This document shows, piece by piece, positions 32,691 to 42,138 of a stretch of DNA of 64,000 nucleotides (position 1 is its first letter; each line of letters begins with the position of its first letter). The notes beneath the pieces were generated by a model, which saw only the letters and a program-made list of their open reading frames with translations, did no database searches and was not told where the DNA came from. Origin of the DNA: Anaerolinea sp. (GTDB lineage Bacteria; Chloroflexota; Anaerolineae; Anaerolineales; Anaerolineaceae); NCBI GenBank assembly GCA_029975965.1, contig JARKOV010000035.1:26002-90001 (forward strand), read 5' to 3'. The position numbers and the translations under genes are program-made.

Positions 32691-34916
32691 TTAGAGACGG
32701 CGGTTGACTCGCTCCAGCACCAGCTCGCCAATCGGGAAGGCGATCGAGAGGCCGCCGGTGACCGTCCAGGCGAGGCCGTACCAGGTCGAGTCCGTGCCCG
32801 ACCAGCGTCGGATGCGGATGGTGTAGGTCTTGCCGGGCGAACCGACGAAATCGACGATCTCGTAGCTATTGTCGTATGAGCCGCTGTAGCCGACCTGCAC
32901 GCCGTTCTCGTCGAAGACCTTGAGATCCAGGTCTACGGCCAGGCTGGAGGTGTAGAACAACCCGAGGAACGAGGACACCTTGGAAGTCCATGCCAGGGCC
33001 ACTTTTACGTTGCGCGGACCGAATATCGTGCCCGGCACGGCGATTTTATAGTCAAAAGTGGACAGGCCGCCTCCGCCGAAGTCGGACGAAGTCAACAATC
33101 CCACGTCCCAGCCGCGCCGGGTGGCGGGAGCGTTGCGCCAGCGGCGGTTGAGCGCCACGTTGCGACCCTCTGCGGCGTTAACCGCCCCCGAGCCATCCCG
33201 CCCGTCCACCGTGGAGAGGACGTCTTGCCACCAGGTGCTGTCGCGCACGTTGCGGTTGGCTGAGGCCAGCAGGATGGCCCGGCAGCCTTCAGGCCAGTGT
33301 TTGAGGGTGGACGAGGTGCCCTGGAGCAGGGCTGCCACCCCGGCGACCGCCGGTGATGCCTGGCTGGTGCCGGTCATCGTGATGCCGGTCGCGGTGACGC
33401 TGGTGCCGTTGGCTGAGATTTCTGGAAGCTCGCGGTCGCCGTGCGGCGAGGTTGGGTCGCGGAACACCGAAGAGGTCTCCATCGCACTGGCATTGTCGTT
33501 GTGGTTGCCGACCGAGATGGTGTTGAAGCCCTTGTGATTGACGAACTCGCTGCTCGGCGGGCTGATGTTGTCGGGGTCGCCGTTCCAAAAATTGCCGGCG
33601 GCGTGCACGATCAACGGGTAAGGCCAGTGCAAGGCCAGCCAATCTCCGTACAGGTCGTCACTGGAGAGCGAACCCGAGCCAGGTTCACTGCTGCGGTGGA
33701 AGCTCTGATTGACGACGGTGCACTCCTGGTCTTTCACTGCCCAGGTCAGCGCTGCGCGCTCTTTATCGTTGGCCGAGTACAGGCTGCAGCCCGGCGCGTG
33801 GCCGTGAGGCGCGTCCTTTTCCTTGTTGCGGATGATGGCATGGACGTTCTGCGAGTGATCGGAGGTCGAGGGGCTGGATTTATATTTGCCGGCGATGACC
33901 AGGTCGGTGTTGCTGGTCGGACCGCTCTCCCAAACCGCGACGCGCACGCCCGACCCGGTCTCTCCGGCGGCATGCACCACGTCTGAGCCGGCCACGTCGA
34001 TCGAGTCATCCAGGTCGTCAATCCCTTCCGTTTCGTGCAGGAACAACCCGGCAATTTCCTGGCGAGAAGCCAGCTCGCGCACCGCGGAGGGGGGCAACCG
34101 AACGGTGACGAGCGGCGCGATCTCGTCCACGCGAACCACTTCAACGTTCTTTCCGAACGATTCGGCCGCTTTTCTCACCCGTTCCAGCATGCCCTGGCGA
34201 AGCTCAGCGGCGCGGCTGCCGGCCTGATCCACATCGCAATCCTGAAGCGGACGGTCTGCCGCGCTGGGCTCGCCTTCATCCAGGTCATACCAGATGTCGA
34301 CCAGCAGGCTGTTGCTCGCCTTCGATGCGCGAAGAACTGCGTCCAACGCCGGATGAACCTTGCCCAGCTTGGCGGCCTGCCCTTTGAGGTGCTCGAGAAG
34401 GCGGGCCTCTCCGTCTACGGGGCGTCCGGTCTGGTCGAAGGCCAGTGACACCGGCTCACCGCTGCGCCGTTCGGAGGCTTTTACGAAGTCGATATACTCA
34501 CCCTTGGGCAACGCATCCACGCCGAGTCGCTCGGTTCCGCCGGCAACCAGCCGCACCCGCGTGAAGCTTTCGATGCGCACGCGATCTGGCACCTTGGCCA
34601 GCGAGGCGACCACGCTGAAAGGAATTTCGACCGCATCGCTGACCTGGCGGGATTTTTTATCGATGAGCGCCTCGACCACCAGCGTGTAGCGCCCGGGGGG
34701 GAGGTCTGCGATTGGCGTCCAGCGATAGCGGCCTTTGCCGCGCGTGGCGAGCACCTGCCCGTCGACTCCGCGGACCCCAACGACCCGCGCGACGAACTCA
34801 GGGTCCGCCTCTGGGGGGACATCGATGGTGATTACCGGTCGCGTGGTGAAGATTTCGTCGCGAACAATATCCACCGCGACTCGATCAGCCAATTCGCTCT
34901 TCTTGTGGACCTTCAT
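32691..34916 (-). CDS. Subtilisin-like (S8) peptidase with altered catalytic Asp
   Basis: 741 residues. A beta-rich N-terminal part (about 1-310) precedes the peptidase domain. His in DHSQNVHAIIRN, the oxyanion Asn in IVHAAGNFWN and the nucleophile in MTGTSQASPAVAGVAALL are recognisable; the usual catalytic D-T/S-G motif is VAVWESGP, giving Glu for Asp. After it comes a C-terminal beta-sandwich (STFDYKIAVPG through WTVTGGLS) like a P/pre-peptidase C-terminal domain. No signal peptide is present. ATG 34916 has AAGGAG upstream. Activity and location are uncertain. Confidence 0.8.
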   Translation of the reverse strand: MKVHKKSELADRVAVDIVRDEIFTTRPVITIDVPPEADPEFVARVVGVRGVDGQVLATRGKGRYRWTPIADLPPGRYTLVVEALIDKKSRQVSDAVEIPFSVVASLAKVPDRVRIESFTRVRLVAGGTERLGVDALPKGEYIDFVKASERRSGEPVSLAFDQTGRPVDGEARLLEHLKGQAAKLGKVHPALDAVLRASKASNSLLVDIWYDLDEGEPSAADRPLQDCDVDQAGSRAAELRQGMLERVRKAAESFGKNVEVVRVDEIAPLVTVRLPPSAVRELASRQEIAGLFLHETEGIDDLDDSIDVAGSDVVHAAGETGSGVRVAVWESGPTSNTDLVIAGKYKSSPSTSDHSQNVHAIIRNKEKDAPHGHAPGCSLYSANDKERAALTWAVKDQECTVVNQSFHRSSEPGSGSLSSDDLYGDWLALHWPYPLIVHAAGNFWNGDPDNISPPSSEFVNHKGFNTISVGNHNDNASAMETSSVFRDPTSPHGDRELPEISANGTSVTATGITMTGTSQASPAVAGVAALLQGTSSTLKHWPEGCRAILLASANRNVRDSTWWQDVLSTVDGRDGSGAVNAAEGRNVALNRRWRNAPATRRGWDVGLLTSSDFGGGGLSTFDYKIAVPGTIFGPRNVKVALAWTSKVSSFLGLFYTSSLAVDLDLKVFDENGVQVGYSGSYDNSYEIVDFVGSPGKTYTIRIRRWSGTDSTWYGLAWTVTGGLSIAFPIGELVLERVNRRL

Positions 34917-35420
34917 GTCTATCTCCTTAACGAAACAGGCGCACCGGCCCAGCGGCCGGTGCAATGGATACCCGGCCGCTCATACAGCGGGCCGGGTTTA
35001 TTCGAGGAAAGGGTGCAGGAAAGGATGTCGATATCCGTTGTCTTTCTCCTTGTCGGGCTGGCAAAAAAAACACCGGTGAGCGATCAGTGGCTGCCGGTGG
35101 TTTGGGTCTGTTGCCGCGGCTGGTACAGCCTGGTTTCTGCCAGAGATGAAACTCGGGTATTTTTGGATAAAATCTATAAACAATATACATCTTTAGGAGC
35201 TGAAAGTCAACCTGGCAAATGGGATTCGCGAAGAGGCCAACCGCCGTGGAGAAAATGCGCTAAAAACCCAGGAGTCTGGTTGGCGGGGTCGCAGAGCATC
35301 CACTTGCAGGGTCTTCTCAAAGCACAATGTCCCACAAGGCGAAGGGAGCCGGTTCGGAACCCACTCCCGCGGGAGAGGGCAGGGAAGCGCTGAGCTTCGA
35401 CAAGGTGAGGTCTCTTGGCT

Positions 35421-35466
35421 GACTTTGAGAAAGCCCTGCGCCACCATGGTTGGCTTTCTCAAAGTC
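35421..35466. repeat. Perfect 15-bp inverted repeat
   Basis: GACTTTGAGAAAGCC (35421-35435) pairs exactly with 35452-35466 across a 16-nt loop that itself contains CCACCATGG. It stands alone in the long gap before the ABC exporter genes. A further ACTTTGAGAAA word is at about 35639. Confidence 0.7.
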
Positions 35467-35534
35467 GCTTGACAAGCAAACAAAACATCCATCCCCCCAA
35501 CATCCTTCCAAAGGAAGGGGGCGAAGATGGAAGA

Positions 35535-35578
35535 TCGAGGGTGTTTTCGCCGCCGGATCGCGGCGAAAACACCCTCGA
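35535..35578. terminator. Perfect 18-bp hairpin
   Basis: Arms 35535-35552 and 35561-35578 pair exactly around an 8-nt loop. The arm is GC-mixed (TCGAGGGTGTTTTCGCCG). It is in the gap upstream of the exporter genes, not directly behind any gene, so its role as a terminator is doubtful. Confidence 0.65.
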
Positions 35579-35763
35579 AACTCCGTTTTTCCCCTCCCTA
35601 TTTTTGGGGAGGGGCAGGGGAGGGGCTGTCAGACAATACTTTGAGAAAACCATAGCCACCGTGAACAGGGTGCTCTGTTATTTGCGCTTTGTGCGATAAT
35701 AAGAAGTCGGGCAGCCGGCAGGCTGCCTGATATTGCGCCTTTGACGGCGCGAAGGAGACTGCA

Positions 35764-37509
35764 TTGAAAATCCCGTTTCGCCAGTTATGGGACCTGTTAG
35801 CCAGGTACATCCAACCCCAGAAGTGGCGCTTTTTTCTGCTCGGGGTATTGCTCTTCAGCAGCATCGGCTTGACCCTGGTCAACCCGCAGATCATGCGCTT
35901 TTTCATCGACACCACCCAGAGCACCCGCGAGACCCGGCTCTTGCTGGTCGCTGCGCTGGCCTTTCTTGCCATCGCCCTGATCCAGCAGGTGGTCGGCGTC
36001 GCGGCAACCTACGTGGGCGAGAACGTGGCCTGGAACGCCTCGAACGCGCTGCGCGCCGACGTGGCCCGCCACTGCCTGCACCTCGACATGAGCTATCACA
36101 ACAACGTCAGCCCGGGCGAGCTGATCGAGCGCATCGACGGCGATGTGGCCGAGATCGCCATTTTCTTCTCGCAACTGGTCATCCGCGTGCTGGGCAACGT
36201 GATCTTGATGATCGGCATTCTCATCGCCATGTTGCTGGCGGACTGGCGCATTGGCCTGGCGTTCAGCGTGTTCAGCCTGTTGACCCTGGTCGTGCTCAAC
36301 GCGGTGCGCGGGATCGCCGTGCCGTTCCAGAAGATGTTCCGCGAGGCCATCGCCAACCTGTTCGGTTACCTTGAAGAGCGCCTGGCGGGCACCGAGGATA
36401 TCCGCTCCAGCGGCGCGGTGGACTACGTGGTGCTGGGCATCTACAAGCTCTCGGTGAAGGTGCTGGGGCACTGGCGCGCCTCCTCGCGGCGCTTTATGGT
36501 CGTGCGCCTCGCCGCGGGCGTGTTGATGACCATGGGCGTCGGGATGGCGCTGGTGATCGGGTTTTTTCTCTTCCGGGCCGGGACGATCACCCTCGGCATG
36601 GTCTACCTGGTGGTGACTTACACCAACCTGCTGCGCCGCCCGATCCGCGAGCTGACCCAGCAGATGGAGAACTTGCAAAACGTGGCGGCCGCCACCGAGC
36701 GCCTGACCGAGCTGCAGGCCATTCGTGCGGTGATCGTGGATGGACCCGGCGCTGAGATTCCCCCTGGCGCGCTGGGCTTGCGCTTCGACAACGTGCATTT
36801 TGCCTACAAGGAGGGCGAGCAGGTGCTCGAAGCGGTCGATTTCGAGCTCCGGCCGGGCTCCATCCTGGGCCTGCTCGGTCGCACCGGCTCCGGCAAGACC
36901 ACCCTGGCCAGGCTGGTTTTCCGCCTCTACGATCCCACCCACGGGCGCATCACCCTGGGGGGCGTACCGCTCACCCAGCCGCAGTTAAAACCGCTGCGCG
37001 AGCGCGTCGCGCTGGTCACCCAGGACGTGCAACTGTTCCAGGCCAGCGTGCGCGACAACATCACCTTCTTCAACCAGAATATCACCGACAGCCAGATCCT
37101 CGCGGTGATCGATGAGCTGGGGCTGTCGGAATGGCTGCAAAACCTTCCCAACGGCCTGGATACCCGCCTGGAGACGGGCGGGCGGAGTATCTCGGCTGGA
37201 GAGGCCCAGTTGCTGGCCTTCACGCGCATCTTTTTGCGTGACCCGGGCCTGGTGATCCTCGACGAAGCCTCGTCCCGCTTGGACCCGGCCACCGAGCAGT
37301 TGATCGAGCGCGCCATCGACCGCCTGCTGCGAGAGCGCACCGCCATCATCATCGCCCACCGCCTGGGAACGCTGCACCGCACCAACCAGATCATGATCCT
37401 TGAAGATGGGCACGTGGTCGAGCATGGCGACCGCGAGCGGCTGGCAGTGGACCCCACCACCCAATTCCACCGCCTGCTGAGCACCGGGTTGGAGGAGGTG
37501 CTGGCATGA
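35764..37509 (+). CDS. ABC exporter half-transporter 1 (membrane plus ATPase domain)
   Basis: 581 residues starting with TTG behind GAAGGAGA. Six helices (about residues 20-310), then the ATPase: Walker [18 protein letters not shown]-loop LVTQDVQ, signature [12 protein letters not shown] (degenerate from LSGGQ), Walker [13 protein letters not shown] with catalytic Glu, and the H-loop IIAHRL. It forms a heterodimer with the next product; its Walker A and Glu belong to the active site completed by the partner's LSGGQ. The exported substrate is unknown. Confidence 0.92.
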   Translation: MKIPFRQLWDLLARYIQPQKWRFFLLGVLLFSSIGLTLVNPQIMRFFIDTTQSTRETRLLLVAALAFLAIALIQQVVGVAATYVGENVAWNASNALRADVARHCLHLDMSYHNNVSPGELIERIDGDVAEIAIFFSQLVIRVLGNVILMIGILIAMLLADWRIGLAFSVFSLLTLVVLNAVRGIAVPFQKMFREAIANLFGYLEERLAGTEDIRSSGAVDYVVLGIYKLSVKVLGHWRASSRRFMVVRLAAGVLMTMGVGMALVIGFFLFRAGTITLGMVYLVVTYTNLLRRPIRELTQQMENLQNVAAATERLTELQAIRAVIVDGPGAEIPPGALGLRFDNVHFAYKEGEQVLEAVDFELRPGSILGLLGRTGSGKTTLARLVFRLYDPTHGRITLGGVPLTQPQLKPLRERVALVTQDVQLFQASVRDNITFFNQNITDSQILAVIDELGLSEWLQNLPNGLDTRLETGGRSISAGEAQLLAFTRIFLRDPGLVILDEASSRLDPATEQLIERAIDRLLRERTAIIIAHRLGTLHRTNQIMILEDGHVVEHGDRERLAVDPTTQFHRLLSTGLEEVLA

Positions 37510-39293
37510 CCACGACCGCCCGCAAAACCTCCCTCCCAGCCTGGAAGGTCATTCTGAAAATGATCCTCTACCGCAAAGACCTCTGGCTGGGGAACTGGCT
37601 CATGATGATCTTGCTCATGCTCTTCTACCAGATCCCAGGCCTGGCCATCCGCGAATTTTTTAACCTCTTGAGCGGGGACGCCACGGTGGGGCTGAACCTG
37701 TGGTCGCTGGTGGCGCTGCTGTTCGCAGCCGAGATCGGCTCCACGCTGGGCGTGTATGGCCTGATCGTCACCAACGTGCCCTTCTTCATGAACACCATGA
37801 CCCTGCTGCGCAAGAACCTGCTGCGGCACATCCTCAACCGTCCTGGGGCGTCTGCCCTGCCCGACTCGCCCGGCGAGGCGATCAGCCGCTTCCGCGGGGA
37901 TGTGTTCGAGATCCCGCTCTTCGCCCTGTGGTTGAACGACATCATGGGGATGATCGCCTTCAACGTGATCGCGCTGATCGTCATGGTGCGCATCAGCCCC
38001 ACCTACACCGCCCTGGCGTTGCTTCCGCTGATCGTGGTGGGGGGCATCGCCGCCGCGTCGACCAAGCGCATCGACGAGTACCGGCGCGCCAGCAGCCGCG
38101 CCACCGGCATCATCACCGGCTTTATCGGCGAATTTTTCGGCGCGGTGCAGGCCGTGAAGGTGGCAACCGCCGAAGAGGACGTGATCGGGCGCTTTAAAAA
38201 GCTCAACGACGACCGGCGCACCCTGGCGCTGCGCGACCGCCTGTTCAACGAAATCTTGAACTCCATCTTTCACAACGCTGCCAACCTGGGCACCGGGGTG
38301 ATCTTGATCCTGGCGGGTCAGGCCATGCAGAACGGCACCTTCACGGTGGGCGACTTCGCCCTGTTCGTGTATTACCTCGAGTTTCTCTCCGAGCTGACCG
38401 CTTTTTCGGGGCTGTTGATCGCGCGCTACCGCCAGATCGGCATCTCGGTCGAGCGCATGCAGCGCCTGATGGAAGGCGCTGCCCCCGACGCGCTGGTCGA
38501 GTTCAGCCCGGTTTACATGAACGGCAAGTTTCCCGCGGTCGCTTACCCGCAGAAGAGCCGCGAGCACGATCTTTACCGGCTCGAAGCCGACCACTTGAGC
38601 TATCGCTTCCCTTCCTCAGAAAACGGCATCGAGGACCTCAGCCTGCGCATCCGGCGCGGGTCCTTTACCGTGATCACCGGCCGGATCGGCTCCGGCAAGA
38701 CCACGTTCCTGCGCGTGTTGCTGGGTCTGTTGCCCAAGGACGCGGGAGAGATCCGTTGGAACGACCGCGTGGTGGAAAAACCAGGTGAGTTCTTCACCCC
38801 GCCGGTGTGCGCCTACACCGCCCAGGTGCCGCGCCTGTTCAGCGACACGCTGCGCGACAACATCCTGATGGGGTTAGATAAAAGCGATGACGATATTCAC
38901 CGCGCGGTGCGCTACGCCGTGATGGAGCGCGATTTGGGCGACTTCGAAGACGGGCTCGACACGCTGGTCGGGCCGAAAGGGGTCAAGCTGTCTGGCGGGC
39001 AAATCCAGCGCACGGCGGCGGCGCGCATGTTCGTGCGCGAGGCCGAGCTGATGGTGTTCGATGATCTGTCCAGCGCGCTGGATGTCGAAACCGAGCAGGT
39101 TTTATGGGAGCGCATCTTCGAGCAGCCGGGAGCCACCTGCCTGGTGGTATCGCATCGCCGGGCTGCCCTGCGCCGGGCGGACCACATCATCGTGCTCAAA
39201 GATGGGCGAATCGAAGCGCAGGGCAGGCTGGATGAGCTGCTGGCGACCAGCGCCGAGATGCAGCGCCTGTGGGCTAAAGAGAACGCAGGGTGA
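37506..39293 (+). CDS. ABC exporter half-transporter 2 (membrane plus ATPase domain)
   Basis: 595 residues, overlapping the previous gene by ATGA. Six helices, then the ATPase: Walker [16 protein letters not shown], canonical signature [12 protein letters not shown], Walker [13 protein letters not shown] in which Asp replaces the catalytic Glu, and switch SHRRAA with His. Together with half 1 this gives one good and one degenerate ATP site, the pattern of heterodimeric exporters such as TM287/288 and BmrCD. The gene ends 50 bp before the DnaA-box array. Confidence 0.92.
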   Translation: MTTTARKTSLPAWKVILKMILYRKDLWLGNWLMMILLMLFYQIPGLAIREFFNLLSGDATVGLNLWSLVALLFAAEIGSTLGVYGLIVTNVPFFMNTMTLLRKNLLRHILNRPGASALPDSPGEAISRFRGDVFEIPLFALWLNDIMGMIAFNVIALIVMVRISPTYTALALLPLIVVGGIAAASTKRIDEYRRASSRATGIITGFIGEFFGAVQAVKVATAEEDVIGRFKKLNDDRRTLALRDRLFNEILNSIFHNAANLGTGVILILAGQAMQNGTFTVGDFALFVYYLEFLSELTAFSGLLIARYRQIGISVERMQRLMEGAAPDALVEFSPVYMNGKFPAVAYPQKSREHDLYRLEADHLSYRFPSSENGIEDLSLRIRRGSFTVITGRIGSGKTTFLRVLLGLLPKDAGEIRWNDRVVEKPGEFFTPPVCAYTAQVPRLFSDTLRDNILMGLDKSDDDIHRAVRYAVMERDLGDFEDGLDTLVGPKGVKLSGGQIQRTAAARMFVREAELMVFDDLSSALDVETEQVLWERIFEQPGATCLVVSHRRAALRRADHIIVLKDGRIEAQGRLDELLATSAEMQRLWAKENAG

Positions 39294-39343
39294 ACGCCCA
39301 CCGACCAATGGTTGGCACGGAAGATGCCGCCCAGGAAAATCAA

Positions 39344-39460
39344 CTATCCACACCCTTTCGGACGGTTTTCCACCCGCAGCGCGATTTTATCCCCATCCAA
39401 AAGGGTGGTTATCCACAGGATTCGCGTGGTTTATCCACAATTTTTGGGCGGTTATCCACA
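39344..39460 (+). promoter_or_regulatory. Phased array of six DnaA-box-like 9-mers
   Basis: Three perfect TTATCCACA boxes (39409-39417, 39431-39439, 39452-39460) and three degenerate ones (CTATCCACA at 39344, TTTTCCACC at 39366, TTATCCCCA at 39387) all point the same way. Starts are 22, 21, 22, 22 and 21 bp apart, about two turns of DNA. Flanks share GG near the unit end, so the array may be read as 22-bp iterons. It fills the 176-bp convergent gap between the exporter and P450 genes. Confidence 0.75.
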
Positions 39461-39469
39461 GTCAGGGGC

Positions 39470-40645
39470 TCAAACCGCGATGATGAAATCGCGCAGCTCG
39501 TAACCCTGCACGGTCTCGTTGCGTCCCAGGCGCGGCTCCTGCACCATTTTCAAGCCGGGGATAGCCAGCAGGCGGCTGAGGAAGACCTCTGACTCCGCCA
39601 TCGCCAGGAATTCGCCCACGCAGCGGTGCGGCCCGCCGCCAAAGCCCATCACCGCGGCATTCATCCCGCGCGGCAGCTCGCGCTGGTCGTTGAATTCGAA
39701 GGGCTGTGCGCCCACCGCCCGCGCGTCGGCGTTGATCTCGTAAAGATGCAGGTCGATCAGCGAGCCAGCGGGAATCACCACCGTTTGCCCCTGGCTCTCG
39801 ATGCGCAGGTCGGAGGCCGCGCGGCGGAAGAGATGCCCCACCACCGGCTCGAGGCGCAGGATTTCATACAGGATGGCGGAACGCGCGTCATGGTCTCCGT
39901 GCAGAAAGCGCTCGCGCAGCTCGGGCTCGCGCAGCATGTGCCAGGCCGCCACGCAGATGAATTCCTGGGTGGTCACCATGCCCGCCGCGCCGTAAGTGAT
40001 ACATTCGATCAGGATGCCCTGGTCGCTGACGCCCTTCTCCAGCAGGTGCGAGATGAGGTCCTCGCGCGGTTGAGCGCGGCGGGCGCGGATGGCGGCCTGC
40101 ACGTCCTTGCGCATGAATTGCCACACGCGATATTGCATCTGCAAGAAGGCGGGCAGCCGATCCAGGCTGAGGCCGATGTCCAGGTCGGAGTGGAGGATGC
40201 GGTCGAGGCGCGCGGCCACCTCCGCCAGCGGGGTCTCGGTCAGCCCGACCACCTCCGCCACCACCCCGGTCGCCATGCGGGCAGCCATCTTGTTGAGGTC
40301 GGCCTGGCCCGCGCGGCACAACTCGTCGATCAATTGCCCGGCGACGGTTTGCATCAACGGCAGGTAGCGCTCCTGCACGCTGGTGGGGGTGAAAAAACGC
40401 GCCGTCTGTCGGCGCTGCTCGCGGTGGGCGTCGCCGTCCTGGAAGAGCACGGGCGGCTCGATGCGCAGGCGAGGCGGGATGCGCGCCATCGTTTCGGATT
40501 TAAAGCCGGCCTGGCGCACGTCGCCAAACAGGATGTCGCGCGCTTCGGCGTATCCGGCGACGTGCCAGTTACCGTCCGAGCCTTTGTACAGTGGTTGAGA
40601 GGGGGCGGGGACGCGCCAGCGGGAGGTCAGGGAGGATATGCTCAT
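39470..40645 (-). CDS. Cytochrome P450
   Basis: 391 residues. Haem-binding loop FGGGPHRCVGEFLA with the thiolate Cys, K-helix ExxR in YEILRLEP, and I-helix AAGMVTTQEF (AGxxTT type). Length and lack of membrane anchor fit the soluble bacterial class I P450s, which need ferredoxin and reductase partners; none is encoded nearby. The substrate is unknown. Start 40645 (MSISSLTSRW) has AAAGGATC upstream; an extra 11 in-frame residues lie over the operator and are rejected. Confidence 0.92.
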   Translation of the reverse strand: MSISSLTSRWRVPAPSQPLYKGSDGNWHVAGYAEARDILFGDVRQAGFKSETMARIPPRLRIEPPVLFQDGDAHREQRRQTARFFTPTSVQERYLPLMQTVAGQLIDELCRAGQADLNKMAARMATGVVAEVVGLTETPLAEVAARLDRILHSDLDIGLSLDRLPAFLQMQYRVWQFMRKDVQAAIRARRAQPREDLISHLLEKGVSDQGILIECITYGAAGMVTTQEFICVAAWHMLREPELRERFLHGDHDARSAILYEILRLEPVVGHLFRRAASDLRIESQGQTVVIPAGSLIDLHLYEINADARAVGAQPFEFNDQRELPRGMNAAVMGFGGGPHRCVGEFLAMAESEVFLSRLLAIPGLKMVQEPRLGRNETVQGYELRDFIIAV

Positions 40646-40670
40646 AGATCCTTTCTCAGACAGTTTTAAT

Positions 40671-40696
40671 AAAAACATACCGACCGGTCTGTTTTT
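40671..40696 (-). promoter_or_regulatory. TetR-type operator upstream of the P450
   Basis: A 26-bp near-perfect palindrome (11 of 13 pairs): AAAAACA-TACCGACCGGTC-TGTTTTT. The ACCG/CGGT centre is typical of TetR/AcrR operators. A related half-site TTGGTCGGCTT is at 40710-40720. No TetR gene lies in the adjoining 10 kb. Confidence 0.6.
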
Positions 40697-40744
40697 ATCT
40701 TATCGCAGATTGGTCGGCTTGTCCAGAGGGATGTATAAGCTAAA

Positions 40745-40802
40745 CGTAACTGCTCAGCGAGTGGAGGAGAAGTCCTCTCTTGCACCTCTGGCTGAGTAGT
40801 TA
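40745..40802. repeat. Copy 1 of a 31-nt identical intergenic element with outer stem
   Basis: Bases 40766-40796 (GGAGAAGTCCTCTCTTGCAC then CTCTGGCTGAG) are identical to 44002-44032. Outside them, GTAACTGCTCAGC (40747-40759) pairs with GCTGAGTAGTTAC (40791-40803) with one G-T wobble, closing a structure of about 57 bases. It lies at the 3' end of the methyltransferase gene. Confidence 0.7.
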
Positions 40803-41549
40803 CAGCTCAACTACTTTTTCGACCACCCAGAAGTGCGAGAGCCCAAAGGCGCGCAGTGGGGTGCGTTCCAGGAACTGCAGCAGCCCGCGCAGCAGGCGAC
40901 CCAGCGACGGCCGGCGGGCGATGATGTTGTCGTAAGCGCCAAACAGGATGCGCCGCTCGATCACCCGCACCGGCAGACCGGCGAACAGGCGCGCGAGGTC
41001 GCGGCGGGTGTAAACGCGCACGTGCGGGGCCAGGCGGTCGCGCAGGCGCCGTGGCAGGTAATTGACCAGCGGGATGTTGCCGAAGCGGTAGCGCCCGCGC
41101 CAGTAGATGCCGTGGGTTTCGAACGGGTAGCCCCGGTTGGGGCAAAAGAGCGCCAGCCGCCCTCCGGGGCGCAGCACGCGCACCATCTCCTCGATCGTCC
41201 GGCGATCGTCGGTGACGTGCTCGATCACCTCGTGACTGAGCGCCAGGTCGAACGATCCGCTTGGGAAGGGCAGCGCTTCGCCTGCGCCGCAGGTCACGCA
41301 CGCCGCGTGCCGGGAGGCTTCGACCGCGCGCTCGTGCTCGAATTCCACCCCCACTGCGCTCGATGCGCCCTGCGCCAACCTGCCGAGGTACATGCCCACC
41401 CCGCAGCCGTTATCCAGCACCCGCCCGGCGGCGCGCTCGCCGGCCGCCTCGCGGATCATGCGCAGGCGGCGCTCCTGCCCGGCGCGCCACACGTACGAAG
41501 GCTCACCGCGCAGCGCAGCTTTGTCCGACGGGCGCAGCGAGTCAGCCAT
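40800..41549 (-). CDS. Class I SAM-dependent methyltransferase
   Basis: About 249 residues. SAM site RVLDNGCGVGMYLGRLA, motif II/acidic loop VGVEFE, motif IV FDLALSHEVIEHV and post-motif RVLRPGGRLALFCPN mark the UbiE/Methyltransf_11 group. The C-terminal basic half (PRRLRDRLAPHVRVYTRRDL) may bind the acceptor. Start 41549 shares one base with the rhodanese stop, so the two are coupled. The substrate is not known. Confidence 0.85.
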   Translation of the reverse strand: MADSLRPSDKAALRGEPSYVWRAGQERRLRMIREAAGERAAGRVLDNGCGVGMYLGRLAQGASSAVGVEFEHERAVEASRHAACVTCGAGEALPFPSGSFDLALSHEVIEHVTDDRRTIEEMVRVLRPGGRLALFCPNRGYPFETHGIYWRGRYRFGNIPLVNYLPRRLRDRLAPHVRVYTRRDLARLFAGLPVRVIERRILFGAYDNIIARRPSLGRLLRGLLQFLERTPLRAFGLSHFWVVEKVVEL

Positions 41550-41992
41550 TATTCGACCGGAAGCCCCGCGGCCCTCCACTGGTTGATGCCTCCCGCGACG
41601 CTTGTCACCTGCTCGAAACCGGCCCGCTTGAGGATATCGCGGCCTTCAGCGCTGCGGTTTCCCGAGCGGCAGATCACCACCACCTGCTGGTCGGTCGGAA
41701 TCTCATCCAGGCGCGAGCTGAGCTGGTCGAGCGGGATCAAGGTGGCGCCAGGCACGTGCGCCTCATCCCACTCGGCCTGGGTGCGCACATCCAGCAGGAA
41801 GGCCCCGGCGTCGACCAGTCGGCTGGCTTCGTTGACGCTCACCTCGGCTGGCAGCGCGGTGGCCTCGCTCGCCGGAGCCAGTTGCGGCAGAACGCCAAAA
41901 GCGACCAGCGCGCCTACAGCGACGACGGCGACCAGCCACCACAACCAGCCAAGCGAGGGTTTGGATTTGTTAAGGGAAGATTTTACCGGCAT
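41549..41992 (-). CDS. Membrane-anchored rhodanese-domain protein
   Basis: 147 residues. One N-terminal helix (GWLWWLVAVVAVGALVAFGV) tethers an extracytoplasmic rhodanese domain with active loop CRSGNRS and structure motifs FLLDVRTQAEWDEAHVPGA and AGGINQW. The Cys is present, so sulfurtransferase or thiol-redox function is possible. GAGGT precedes ATG 41992. It is transcribed ahead of the methyltransferase. Confidence 0.9.
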   Translation of the reverse strand: MPVKSSLNKSKPSLGWLWWLVAVVAVGALVAFGVLPQLAPASEATALPAEVSVNEASRLVDAGAFLLDVRTQAEWDEAHVPGATLIPLDQLSSRLDEIPTDQQVVVICRSGNRSAEGRDILKRAGFEQVTSVAGGINQWRAAGLPVE

Positions 41993-42138
41993 GTTTTACC
42001 TCATAAAGAGAATGAAAGATCGATGGGTTACGATGACCGTTGGCCGATAGCTGGAATAAGGCTGAGCGCCTGTGTTGGCGGTTGCCAACTTTCTAACCCA
42101 TTATACCTATTGGATGCAATACCGGTCGCAGGGTTACC

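Larger units (their letters stand above)
34917..35763. other. Long intergenic region without genes, rich in hairpins
   Basis: 847 bp between divergent genes with no credible coding frame. Near the subtilase are two GC hairpins (34941-34962, exact 9-bp arms, and 34971-34996). Further on lie an A8 run (about 35065) and the hairpins listed separately. Another G/C inverted pair is CCCCTCCC/GGGGAGGGG at 35591-35614. No tRNA, promoter with both hexamers, or repeat array was recognised. Confidence 0.6.

Noticed and set aside
35193..35492. 99-residue minus-strand frame in the long gap
   Set aside because: It runs through the inverted repeats, has no ribosome binding site and no recognisable fold.
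36927..38594. 555-codon minus-strand frame across both ABC exporter genes
   Set aside because: It is antisense to the two ATPase/membrane genes, has no start signal and shows shadow composition.
39344..39460. Calling the DnaA-box array the chromosomal origin oriC
   Set aside because: No dnaA, dnaN, gyrB, rpmH or parAB is in the window, no AT-rich unwinding element is next to the boxes, and genes on both sides run toward the site rather than away from it.
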